A stretch of DNA of 15,529 nt, taken from contig JABXJV010000510.1 in assembly GCA_013375355.1 (NCBI GenBank), positions 1 to 15,529 of the forward strand, given 5' to 3'. The position numbers were made by a program, and so were the translations under genes. The notes beneath the pieces are model-generated. The model was not told the origin of the DNA. It saw nothing but the letters and a program-made list of their open reading frames with translations, and ran no database searches. The stretch is from Candidatus Helarchaeota archaeon. Lineage in GTDB: Archaea > Asgardarchaeota > Lokiarchaeia > Helarchaeales > JABXJV01. Positions 7,140-13,818 of this stretch are shown one piece after another; position 1 is the first letter of the stretch; every line of letters begins with the position of its first letter.

Positions 7140-7778
7140 TCATTTTTTCTCTCCAAATGCATAAATTGCAAAATGAGGGCTAGTTTTACCTCTTATTTCT
7201 ATGGTTTTTAATTCTATTATATTGAAATAAGGTTCTAAAAGATCCTTTATTTCATTTTCAGAAGAGAAATATAAAACAGTTCCAATTATTGTTTCTCTAT
7301 ATTTTCCTGAGCCTCCAAATTGAGGATCTTTCTCACTGAAACAAACACTGAGGTATTTTCCTTTTGGCTTAAGTAATTTATTCACATTCTCAATATATCC
7401 TTTTCTTTTATCTGGAAATATGTGGTGTAATAATTCCCAATCATAAGCGAAGTCAAAAGTTTCTTGGATTTGATTTAAATTTGAAAGAACATCAGCGACA
7501 AGAAAATTGCATTTGATTTTCTTGCTATTTGCGTTTTTTTTAGCAATCTCTATAGCTACTGGAGAAAAATCTACTCCCGTAACTTCAAATCCTTGACTGG
7601 CGAGGAATATGGCAGTATTTCCAGTCCCACAACCTAAATCAATAGCTTTGCAAGGCTTTAATATTCCATTCTCGATTAATTCAATTAAAAGATCAGGTGG
7701 AGTTTTAAAATTCCAAGGAATCTTATCTAAAGGTGCATTCATATATATTTCATCCATTTTGGAGGGCTCCATAGACAT
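7140..7778 (-). CDS. Class I SAM-dependent methyltransferase
   Basis: The 212-aa protein has motif I AIDLGCGTGNTAIFLA (45-60), motif II VTGVDFSPVAIEIAKKNA (66-83) with Asp70 as likely ribose ligand, VADVL (94-98) and DWELLHHI (113-120). It resembles the small-molecule branch (thiopurine S-methyltransferase/TehB-like), which starts with a MDEIYMNAPLDKIPWN-like segment and ends with a SPHFAIYAFG strand. The listed start is ATG 7778. ATG 7757, giving MDEIY..., fits the family better and has GGAG ahead of it, so the true product may be seven residues shorter. The substrate is unknown; a thiol, metalloid or small organic acceptor is plausible. It is followed by a short gap to the flavoprotein pair on the same strand (24 bp from the AfpA stop), so all three may form one transcript, this gene being last. 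Confidence 0.88.
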   Translation of the reverse strand: MSMEPSKMDEIYMNAPLDKIPWNFKTPPDLLIELIENGILKPCKAIDLGCGTGNTAIFLASQGFEVTGVDFSPVAIEIAKKNANSKKIKCNFLVADVLSNLNQIQETFDFAYDWELLHHIFPDKRKGYIENVNKLLKPKGKYLSVCFSEKDPQFGGSGKYRETIIGTVLYFSSENEIKDLLEPYFNIIELKTIEIRGKTSPHFAIYAFGEKK

Positions 7779-7802
7779 CTAAATCCTATTTAATAAGTGT
7801 TT

Positions 7803-8348
7803 TTAAATTAATTCCTCTACTACTTTTATAATTTCATTTGGATGGGATAAAATAAATATTCCTTCCATTTTTCTAAGCTTCTCTACTATTTCTAAATCAA
7901 GCTTCCTCGATTTTAAATTCAATTTTTTTCCATCAGGAAGAATTGTAGTGAATTCTCCGGCTTTTTGATCTACGGGATAGACATAAACTGGAATGCCCCC
8001 CTTCATTGTTTGGGCAATGGCATTAGTGATTAGACTGTCTGCAATCCCATAGGCTGCCTTAGCAGTTGAATTTCCAGATAATGGGGAAACAAAGAAAAAC
8101 TTATATGCTCCAGTTTGAAGTGGACCAACAATAAATGGAATATTTGGTCCTTTTTCAATTCTAACGTCTTCAAATTCGGTTTTTATATCATCTAACATCT
8201 TATACCATTTTAAGACAAAAACTCCTTGCTCTGATATGATTACTGTAATTTTTGCGTTAAATTTTTGTTTTACTTCTTTCATAACATTAAAAGTTTCTAA
8301 AAGGTAATCTCCCGCACCAGTTATTCCCCAACAGATTTTAAGTGCCAT
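7803..8348 (-). CDS. afpA: Archaeoflavoprotein AfpA-like FMN protein
   Basis: The 181-aa product is a flavoprotein-fold FMN protein matching AfpA by eye. Visible features are the N-terminal ICWGITGAGDYLLET, YKMLDDIKTEF, NIPFIVGPLQTGAYKFFFVSPLSGNS (the flavin phosphate region) and KAAYGIADSLITNAIAQTMKGGIPVYVYPVDQ. The C-terminus is KLRKMEGIFILSHPNEI. AfpA of Archaeoglobus is an FMN protein reduced through ferredoxin; DmrB-type dihydromethanopterin reductases are close relatives and the main alternative. The open frame can be extended to TTG 8366, overlapping the upstream gene, but ATG 8348 is preferred. It gives the family N-terminus and has AGAGGAA at 8360-8354, overlapping the upstream stop. 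Coupled translation with the iron-sulfur flavoprotein implies a working pair. Confidence 0.9.
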   Translation of the reverse strand: MALKICWGITGAGDYLLETFNVMKEVKQKFNAKITVIISEQGVFVLKWYKMLDDIKTEFEDVRIEKGPNIPFIVGPLQTGAYKFFFVSPLSGNSTAKAAYGIADSLITNAIAQTMKGGIPVYVYPVDQKAGEFTTILPDGKKLNLKSRKLDLEIVEKLRKMEGIFILSHPNEIIKVVEELI

Positions 8349-8358
8349 ATAAATTCCT

Positions 8359-8970
8359 CTACTCAATATTTTTAATCATTTTTACTGTACTAACTAATCT
8401 CTTAACCATTTTTCTTATACTTCTTTTCCCTTCTTCATCTTCTGCAGCACCTTGGGCTTTTTTATCTTTAGACCAGACAGTACCACCTAAATTAGCTCCA
8501 AATGAGCCTCCTCCTACAGGTATCATTTCATTTATAATATAAAAATTTAATATTGTCTGAATTGCGATTTCTTGCCCTCCCAAGCGGTCACCACCTATTC
8601 CAATTGCAGCTCCAACTTTATTTTCAAAAACTTTTAGATTCTTAGCAACAGGTGCTCTACAACGATCAAGAATTGCTTTTATTTGTGCCGAAACAGATCC
8701 CTGGTATATTGGAGTCCCAATAATCCAAGCATCCGCTTTTTCCATTAATGGATAAAGATCTTGCATGTCATCTTTATGTATACATCCCTTTTTATTTTTT
8801 ATACAATAATCACAGTGAATACAGAAATTAATTTTCTTTTTTGCTACAGAAAAGTAAAGAATCTCAGCTTTTTCCTTTTCTTTAATCAAATCTAAAGCAT
8901 AATTTATTACATAATCTGTTGCTGCAATACGTGGACTACCAGAAATGCCTAAAACAGTAAAGTTCTTCAT
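8359..8970 (-). CDS. Iron-sulfur flavoprotein (Isf-like), NADPH-dependent FMN reductase fold
   Basis: The 203-aa protein begins with the flavodoxin-like phosphate loop VLGISGSPRIAATDYVIN (6-23). It then carries the compact cysteine motif C50, C53, C56, C63 (CX2CX2CX6C), the hallmark of Isf proteins, which bind a [4Fe-4S] cluster beside FMN. Further conserved pieces are WIIGTPIYQGSVSAQIKAILDRC (82-104) and GGDRLGGQE (126-134). Isf proteins carry electrons from ferredoxin to acceptors such as oxygen, peroxide or quinone-like compounds in anaerobes. It is the first gene of the AfpA pair; its stop codon TAG overlaps the AfpA ribosome site. ATG 8970 lies about 25 bp after a TATA-like TTTTTAAATAAG on the minus strand, so the message may be nearly leaderless. 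Confidence 0.92.
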   Translation of the reverse strand: MKNFTVLGISGSPRIAATDYVINYALDLIKEKEKAEILYFSVAKKKINFCIHCDYCIKNKKGCIHKDDMQDLYPLMEKADAWIIGTPIYQGSVSAQIKAILDRCRAPVAKNLKVFENKVGAAIGIGGDRLGGQEIAIQTILNFYIINEMIPVGGGSFGANLGGTVWSKDKKAQGAAEDEEGKRSIRKMVKRLVSTVKMIKNIE

Positions 8971-9101
8971 GTTTATATTAGATGAAAGAACTTATTTAAA
9001 AATACAGATATAATTAAATAAATTGTGCAAATTTTGTTTTTTGAATAATTCAGCACGATTACAAATAATAACTGGCTATATTTTATTGATAAAGATTTAA
9101 A

Positions 9102-10055
9102 ATGATGAAGGATATTAGCGATTTTATAAGAGGCTCTATGTGGGGACTCGCTTTAGGCGATGCATTAGGTAAACCTATTGAATTTAAACAATTAATACAA
9201 ATTAAAGAATTTTATGGTCCTAAGGGAATTACAAAGATGCCAAGGAACGCAATTTGGACAGATGATACCGAAATGACGTTTGCTGTAGCAAGAACTCTGA
9301 TTAATACACACCATCTTAGTGTGGAAGAAATATCAACTCAAATAGCGGATGAATTTATAAACTGGTTAGATAATCCCGGATATGCACCTGGGAATACCTG
9401 TAGGATGGGTGTGTTTAAATATAAAAATGATCCGAATAAAAAATGGTGGGAGTCAGGTATTAAAAATAGTAAGGGGTGCGGGTCTGCTATGCGTGTAGCT
9501 CCTATAGGTCTGTATTTCTCGGATCTTGATAAATTATACAAAGTGGCATATAATTCTTCAATAATAACTCATGCCCATCCAACTGCTATAGCTGCTGCTG
9601 TAGGTGCTGCTTATTTAGTAAGACTGGCATTAAACAAAATTGAGGTTAATCTTTGGCCTGGAGAAGTTAAAAAATTTGTAAAAAATGTCCCTGAACCTGG
9701 AAGGACCGAGTTTTGTAATGCAATTGATACAGCAGTTAATGTTTTAAGAAAGGAAAATACGGAAGAAGCCATCAGGAGTATAGGGAAAGGATGGGTAGGT
9801 GAAGAAGCTGTGGGAATCGCACTCTATTGCTGTTTGAAATACCCCGAACCCACAGAATTTAAAAAAATGTTAATACTATCCGTCAATCATGATGGAGACA
9901 GTGACTCTACAGGTTGCATTGCAGGTGGTATTATGGGAACTTTTCATGGATATAATGCACTTGGTAAAGAAATTCATGAATGGACAGAGAGATTTATGGA
10001 AAAGGAAAGAATGGATAAAATAATTAATAATATGATTAGTTCACTTAAAAATTAA
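9102..10055 (+). CDS. ADP-ribosylglycohydrolase (DraG family)
   Basis: The 317-aa all-helical enzyme removes ADP-ribose from proteins or small molecules using two magnesium ions. Both metal-binding acidic motifs are present: WTDDTEM (52-58) and the C-terminal NHDGDSDSTGCIAGGIMG (262-279). Other family segments are RGSMWGLALGDALGKPIEF (10-28), SKGCGSAMRVAPIGL (123-137), ITHAHPTAIAAA (155-166) and EEAVGIALYC. The length is typical and no catalytic residue is missing, so it should be active. It is divergent from isf and convergent with the OsmC-family gene, hence probably a single-gene transcript. Start is ATG 9102 or ATG 9105. Targets could be ADP-ribosylated proteins (as in DraG/DraT control) or nucleic acid ends; no matching transferase gene lies in the window. 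Confidence 0.94.
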   Translation: MMKDISDFIRGSMWGLALGDALGKPIEFKQLIQIKEFYGPKGITKMPRNAIWTDDTEMTFAVARTLINTHHLSVEEISTQIADEFINWLDNPGYAPGNTCRMGVFKYKNDPNKKWWESGIKNSKGCGSAMRVAPIGLYFSDLDKLYKVAYNSSIITHAHPTAIAAAVGAAYLVRLALNKIEVNLWPGEVKKFVKNVPEPGRTEFCNAIDTAVNVLRKENTEEAIRSIGKGWVGEEAVGIALYCCLKYPEPTEFKKMLILSVNHDGDSDSTGCIAGGIMGTFHGYNALGKEIHEWTERFMEKERMDKIINNMISSLKN

Positions 10056-10061
10056 TCTTAA

Positions 10062-10502
10062 TTATATGTCAACATTCACATTAACTTTGATTCCTGCCCT
10101 AACTGATTGTGTAACCGTGCAAAATTGTTCGAAAACCTTTAGACATTTTTCCATTCTTCTTTGTACGTCTTCATTATCTGATTTAGGCATTAATTTAACG
10201 TTAATTTCTTTTACTCGTAAAAAGCCCTTTTCATTTCTACCACCAATAAGTTTAGCTTCAGCCTCGTAACTATCTAATACAAATTCTCTTTTTTTCAAAC
10301 AATAAATAAAGCTCGCTGAAAGACATCCCAAAATGGCTGTAGCTAATAATCTTGAAGGATTTGGACCCCACATATCTGCTTCATTTACATTGGTTTCATC
10401 AATATAACAATCTTTGACTTTTAAATCACCCATATCACATTTAAATATCATATCCTTCTCTAATTTTAGTTTAACTATATTAGTAAATTCATCACCTGAC
10501 AT
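10062..10502 (-). CDS. OsmC/Ohr family protein
   Basis: The 146-aa protein has the OsmC fold signatures: GPNPSRLLATAILGCLSASF (46-65) with Cys60 at the place of the first redox cysteine, RVKEINVKLMP (96-106) and FEQFCTVTQSVRAGI (124-138) with Cys128 at the second. If both cysteines pair, a thiol-dependent hydroperoxide reduction role is possible. Many archaeal members are uncharacterised, and two further cysteines (68, 120) are near the usual positions. ATG 10502 is firmly set by AAGGAGG at 10516-10510, 7 nt upstream. It ends 6 bp from the stop of the ADP-ribosylglycohydrolase (convergent). A stress role would fit its place near ferredoxin and flavoprotein genes but is inferred. Confidence 0.9.
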   Translation of the reverse strand: MSGDEFTNIVKLKLEKDMIFKCDMGDLKVKDCYIDETNVNEADMWGPNPSRLLATAILGCLSASFIYCLKKREFVLDSYEAEAKLIGGRNEKGFLRVKEINVKLMPKSDNEDVQRRMEKCLKVFEQFCTVTQSVRAGIKVNVNVDI

Positions 10503-10509
10503 TAAACAG

Positions 10510-10516
10510 CCTCCTT
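10510..10516 (-). promoter_or_regulatory. Shine-Dalgarno for the OsmC-family gene
   Basis: AAGGAGG on the minus strand, 7 nt before ATG 10502, fixes the start. With the site at 4477-4484 it shows that the host uses a standard CCTCC anti-Shine-Dalgarno for at least some genes. Confidence 0.8.
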
Positions 10517-10647
10517 AAATTTATTTTTTTTATTAATAAAAATAGAGAATAAGTTTAACTATTTTGTTTAAAATTCATAAATAAAAGTTGAAAATTGTGT
10601 ACAGGGATAAAAATCTATTTGCAATCATATATTTAATGGTTTAAGAC

Positions 10648-10836
10648 ATGAAGATAAAAGTCGATCCAGAAAAATGCGATGGCTGTGGCCTTTGTGAAGA
10701 TTTTTGTCTCAAATCTGTTTATAAAGTAAATGAAAAAACTAAAAAAGTAGAACGTATTCACAAAGATCAATGCGTGCATTGTTTTTTATGCGTAGAAAAA
10801 TGTCCTAATGACGCAATCTCAATAGAAATTGATTAG
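10648..10836 (+). CDS. Small 2[4Fe-4S] ferredoxin
   Basis: The 62-aa protein consists of two cluster motifs: C10, C13, C16, C20 and C42, C45, C48, C52. This is the classical low-potential electron carrier layout. The second motif ends in the usual CP; the first is followed by Leu instead of Pro (CLKSVYKV), a common archaeal variation. The linker (21-41) is longer and Lys-rich (NEKTKKVERIHKD) compared with clostridial ferredoxins. It is transcribed alone, downstream of a 145-bp gap with several TATA-like runs (for example ATATATTTAATGG just before the start). It could supply electrons to the Isf/AfpA pair nearby, though this is only proximity. The stop is TAG. Confidence 0.93.
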   Translation: MKIKVDPEKCDGCGLCEDFCLKSVYKVNEKTKKVERIHKDQCVHCFLCVEKCPNDAISIEID

Positions 10837-10857
10837 AATAGCGAAATCCTGTTTATA

Positions 10858-10977
10858 TTAAAGATAAATATGTGGTTTGAATATTAAATCAATGAATTCT
10901 AGAATTATGTTTATTTCTCTTTCTTTTAAACTTAAAAAAGTGTTGGCATACATCATATTTTCAATAGCTGTAATCAT
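10858..10977 (-). CDS. Candidate 39-residue small protein
   Basis: An ATG-started frame of 39 codons plus TAA begins at 10977. It has AAGGA about 9 nt ahead of it and an in-frame TAA immediately upstream, so it is not the tail of a longer frame in this reading. The product starts MITAIENMMYANTF and continues with LSLKEREINIILEFIDLIF, an amphipathic helix-like stretch, then KPHIYL. No family is recognised. The LSLKEREINIIL piece faintly recalls the first helix of a helix-turn-helix domain, so it may be a remnant of a regulator. The palindrome at 11014-11030 lies 37 bp upstream, close to a TATA-like TTATTATATAAC, which would place this ORF under the same control as the FAD oxidoreductase. It could also be a chance ORF. 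Confidence 0.35.
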   Translation of the reverse strand: MITAIENMMYANTFLSLKEREINIILEFIDLIFKPHIYL

Positions 10978-11013
10978 TTTAATACATCCTTAATTTTCAT
11001 TTTTCTTAAAAGA

Positions 11014-11030
11014 ATATAACAATGTTATAT
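11014..11030. promoter_or_regulatory. Palindromic operator-like site
   Basis: ATATAACAATGTTATAT has perfect 7-bp arms (ATATAAC/GTTATAT) around a 3-bp centre. The inner ten bases, ATAACAATGT (11016-11025), recur at 11116, 11178, 11191 and 11205 with at most one change. The size and symmetry suit a dimeric winged-helix repressor (MarR- or ArsR-like), inferred. On the minus strand it overlaps a TATA-like sequence upstream of the small ORF. Confidence 0.6.
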
Positions 11031-11170
11031 AATAAAATGCACCATCATATATAAAATATCGCATCATTTTTCTGAGATTGCTGTATATTTCAACAATTCG
11101 AATAATTAACAATAAATAACAATGAGTAATTTTTCCTTAATTTTCTGATCTGTAACAATAAAGAAAAAAC

Positions 11171-11180
11171 TTTTATAATA
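11171..11180 (+). promoter_or_regulatory. Putative TATA box of the FAD oxidoreductase gene
   Basis: TTTTATAATA sits about 51-60 bp before ATG 11231. With the usual archaeal TATA-to-start distance, transcription would begin near 11200, inside the operator cluster. Bound protein there would block initiation. Confidence 0.45.
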
Positions 11181-11217
11181 ACATTGTCATATAACATTGT
11201 GAATATAACAATGTAAT
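11178..11217. promoter_or_regulatory. Three iterated ATAACAWTGT elements overlapping the start site region
   Basis: ATAACATTGT occurs at 11178-11187 and 11191-11200, and ATAACAATGT at 11205-11214, at steps of 13 and 14 bp. The third extends to ACAATGTAAT, nearly the reverse complement of the first two, so the elements can be read as direct or inverted. They match the palindrome at 11014-11030 and a single copy with one change at 11116-11125. Position directly downstream of the TATA box suggests repression. Confidence 0.6.
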
Positions 11218-11230
11218 AAGAGGTTTAATT

Positions 11231-12520
11231 ATGAAATATGATGTAATTGTCGCTGGTGGAGGACCTGGTGGGGCAACATGTGCTGAATTTTTAGCTAAAA
11301 ATGATGTAGATGTCATTTTATTTGAAAAGGGTGGTAATGATCGATATAAGGCATGTGCTGGAGGTTTAATGTGGCATAACGAATTAGATTTCGGTCCTTT
11401 ACCCCCAGAAATCATCGAAAGAGACGTGGATCATCTATTATTACATGGTCCTACTAACTTTGTAGATTTACAAAGTGACAGTAATAATTCAACTAAAATT
11501 GGTCAACTTACATATCGAAATCGATTAGATTGTTATTTTAGAGAACAGGCGAATAGAAGTGGTGCAACTGTTGAAACTAATTCTGAGGTATTAAGTGTTA
11601 CCAATCATGAAGATTACGTTGAAATTGAAGTTAAATCAAATTCACATGAAAAGCGAGTGAAAGCTGATGCATTAGTTATTGCCACAGGTGTTCATGGCAA
11701 TAAATTACATCGAAAATTAAAAATTGATCGACCACTTGAAATACAGCAAGCAATTCAGGCAGAATTTTATTTGCCTAGTCATATAGTTGAAGAGAGATTT
11801 GGTGGTGGGGTATATGAATTGTTTTTTGACTCAAAAATTGCTTCGCATGGATACACTTGGATTTTTACCAAAAAAGAAGGTGTATCTGTAGGAATGTGCA
11901 ATAAAACTGTTGATATTAGTCATTTTCAAGATATTTTAAAATATCATCCGGTGATTAGCCAAAAACTTTCGGGAGCTAAACAGATCGAGTTTGAAGGAAG
12001 ACATATTTGGGCTGCTCCAATTCCAGATCGCATTCTTGAACATATATTCGGAGATAAAGTATTGTTAATAGGTGATGCTGCTGGTTTTATTGACCGTTTT
12101 ACATATGAGGGTATTTGGCATGCACGTATGAGTGGTAAACTTGCTGCAGAAACTCTAGTTAAAGCAAAAAAGCGGTCAGATTATACGGCTTCATTTTTGC
12201 TAAAATACCAAAAAAAATGTAATAGAATTTTTGAAATAATTAAGAATTCCCAAAAAATGCATCATCTAGTATATCATAGTGGATATATGAATTTATTTAT
12301 TGATACCATGGCTAAAATTCTCCAAGATAAGGATCTTAGTGATAGATATACCAAAAATATTCAGACTCTTCTAGAAGGGCTTTTAGAACCAGGGGATGAA
12401 ATTGCACAATTAAGCATAGAATTTCAACGTAGATTATTAGATGCTTTGCAGAAGAAGTTAGACAAGAGGACATTTAGAAAAATTAATAGATTAGTCGAAT
12501 ATGCATATTTTATCAAATAA
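11231..12520 (+). CDS. Geranylgeranyl reductase family FAD-dependent oxidoreductase
   Basis: The 429-aa flavoprotein opens with the FAD dinucleotide fold VIVAGGGPGGATCAEFLA (5-22) and FEKG (31-34). The family's ACAGGL motif (41-46, with Cys42) follows, then the ALVIATG strand (147-152), GYTWIFTKK (207-215) and GDAAGFIDRFTYEGIWHARMSG (281-302). Archaeal members reduce the double bonds of geranylgeranyl lipids, but the family is broad and several paralogues per genome with other substrates are common. The C-terminal ~110 residues are helical and poorly conserved. The upstream operator cluster means this gene is regulated, which is less expected for a housekeeping lipid enzyme and favours a specialised role. 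ATG 11231 has AAGAGG about 8 nt upstream. It is followed by a 104-bp gap and appears monocistronic. Confidence 0.88.
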   Translation: MKYDVIVAGGGPGGATCAEFLAKNDVDVILFEKGGNDRYKACAGGLMWHNELDFGPLPPEIIERDVDHLLLHGPTNFVDLQSDSNNSTKIGQLTYRNRLDCYFREQANRSGATVETNSEVLSVTNHEDYVEIEVKSNSHEKRVKADALVIATGVHGNKLHRKLKIDRPLEIQQAIQAEFYLPSHIVEERFGGGVYELFFDSKIASHGYTWIFTKKEGVSVGMCNKTVDISHFQDILKYHPVISQKLSGAKQIEFEGRHIWAAPIPDRILEHIFGDKVLLIGDAAGFIDRFTYEGIWHARMSGKLAAETLVKAKKRSDYTASFLLKYQKKCNRIFEIIKNSQKMHHLVYHSGYMNLFIDTMAKILQDKDLSDRYTKNIQTLLEGLLEPGDEIAQLSIEFQRRLLDALQKKLDKRTFRKINRLVEYAYFIK

Positions 12521-12624
12521 AAATTTAAAAGACATCAATAATTTGACTTAAAATTTGACAAATAAGAGAATAGTATTCGGGAAAAGAAATTAAGTTGTTA
12601 GTATGGAGTGATAAATCTAACGTA

Positions 12625-13731
12625 ATGGATTATAACGATAATCTAAGAACTATTGATTTCTCCAAGCAATATGAAGATGAATTTGGTTTTACACATTATG
12701 TTTTCACCAGTGAGATATTTTATAATCCAAAATACGTTATACCTGAGAATTCTTTAGAATTATTCCAAAAATTTTTGGGAGGGGGGTCAAGAGAGTACCC
12801 ATCAGATGGTAATGTGCCTGTCGATATTGCTGCTAATGAAGCAAAAATTATTTTAAATAAGATTAAAGAAATTTCTGAGAGTCCAACTAATAAATTTCAC
12901 CGAGTTGCTGCCGAATTATTAAAAGATAATAATCAACTTAACCTTTTGAGAGGTGCTATTAGATTATATTTAGAGGAATTAACTACTAGAGATTGGAGAC
13001 GAAAAAGAGCCACTGATGATATTGACTTTTGGATTCCAAGCCCTACATTATTAGAATATGTTTTAAAGAAAACTGGCTGGAAAAAAAATAAAAAAACAAG
13101 AGAATGGGAAAAGAAAGTCACATGGAAAGACCTTTGGGCTAATAAAAGAAAATCTACAATACTTATCGCATCTAATGATCTCCTCCAAAGTCTTAATTTT
13201 GGTTCAGGTGGGTATTTAGAGGGATCAAGCCTTAAAAATATAATTAAAAAGAAATTAAAGAGAGGTTTTGATGTTGATCTTAGTGATATAATAAATGTCG
13301 CAATAGTTAACAATATTCCAGAAAGTAAGGACCCAAATAGTCCTTGGATGGCTATTATAGAGTGTGCAAATATGAGGGATCCAAGAGTAACTTCAAATAT
13401 TATTAGTTTATCTAGATATGCTTATGGAATCGCTTATTATATAAAGAGAGTGGGGGTATCCTTAAACGTTTATAAAGATACCTTTAAAAACAAAAAATTA
13501 TTTTCTGATGAGGATGTTATAAAGGTTTGTAAAGTCTCCTCCCATTTGTTAGATGATCATAATTATGAGGCTGAATCTACAAGAAGAAGAATTTATGAAA
13601 ATTTAGTTATACATGAGCGCAGAAAGCTTCAATATTCTAAAAATTTATATAAATTTACAAGTAGAGTTCTTAATTTATTGAATTCAAAATATGAATACGC
13701 AAGAGTAATTTTTGAGATTAGTTTTTTTTAA
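12625..13731 (+). CDS. Uncharacterised protein with nucleotidyltransferase-like (AbiEii-like) motif
   Basis: The protein is 368 aa from ATG 12625; the frame can be extended to TTG 12595, but GGAGTGA at 12605-12611 precedes the ATG, which I prefer. Around residues 106-136 it reads LLRGAIRLYLEEL, then RATDDIDFWIP. This resembles the nucleotidyltransferase core of AbiEii-type proteins, where a small-residue turn is followed by a DxD metal motif (here DDID, 131-134). A WKDLWANKRKSTILIAS segment and an LSRYAYGIAYYIKR segment follow, and the C-terminal half is Lys- and helix-rich. No antitoxin-like gene adjoins it, so a toxin-antitoxin call is not supported. I do not recognise a precise family. It could be a nucleotidyltransferase-fold defence or RNA-modifying protein, or a conserved archaeal protein of unknown role. 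Confidence 0.7.
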   Translation: MDYNDNLRTIDFSKQYEDEFGFTHYVFTSEIFYNPKYVIPENSLELFQKFLGGGSREYPSDGNVPVDIAANEAKIILNKIKEISESPTNKFHRVAAELLKDNNQLNLLRGAIRLYLEELTTRDWRRKRATDDIDFWIPSPTLLEYVLKKTGWKKNKKTREWEKKVTWKDLWANKRKSTILIASNDLLQSLNFGSGGYLEGSSLKNIIKKKLKRGFDVDLSDIINVAIVNNIPESKDPNSPWMAIIECANMRDPRVTSNIISLSRYAYGIAYYIKRVGVSLNVYKDTFKNKKLFSDEDVIKVCKVSSHLLDDHNYEAESTRRRIYENLVIHERRKLQYSKNLYKFTSRVLNLLNSKYEYARVIFEISFF

Positions 13732-13818
13732 GGATTTTGGATTTTCTTTTTAATAAATAAATAAAGTTTAAAAGAAGAATATAACTTTATAATGACTATT
13801 TAACTCAATTTTTATATT

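Larger units (their letters stand above)
10837..11230. other. Intergenic region of ~390 bp with small ORF and operator cluster
   Basis: The longest gap in the window contains, from left to right, the 39-codon minus-strand ORF, a 7-bp-arm palindrome, and a further AT-rich stretch with TAACAAT half-sites. A TATA-like box and three closely spaced copies of the same element follow, just before the FAD oxidoreductase start. I see no tRNA, riboswitch-like fold or longer gene in it. Confidence 0.6.

Noticed and set aside
11014..11217. CRISPR-like array from the repeated TAACAAT elements
   Set aside because: The repeats are only ten bases, unevenly spaced and placed over a promoter, with no spacers of constant length and no cas genes.
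12625..13731. AbiE toxin-antitoxin system
   Set aside because: There is no AbiEi-like or other antitoxin gene beside it, and the similarity is limited to the short DxD region.
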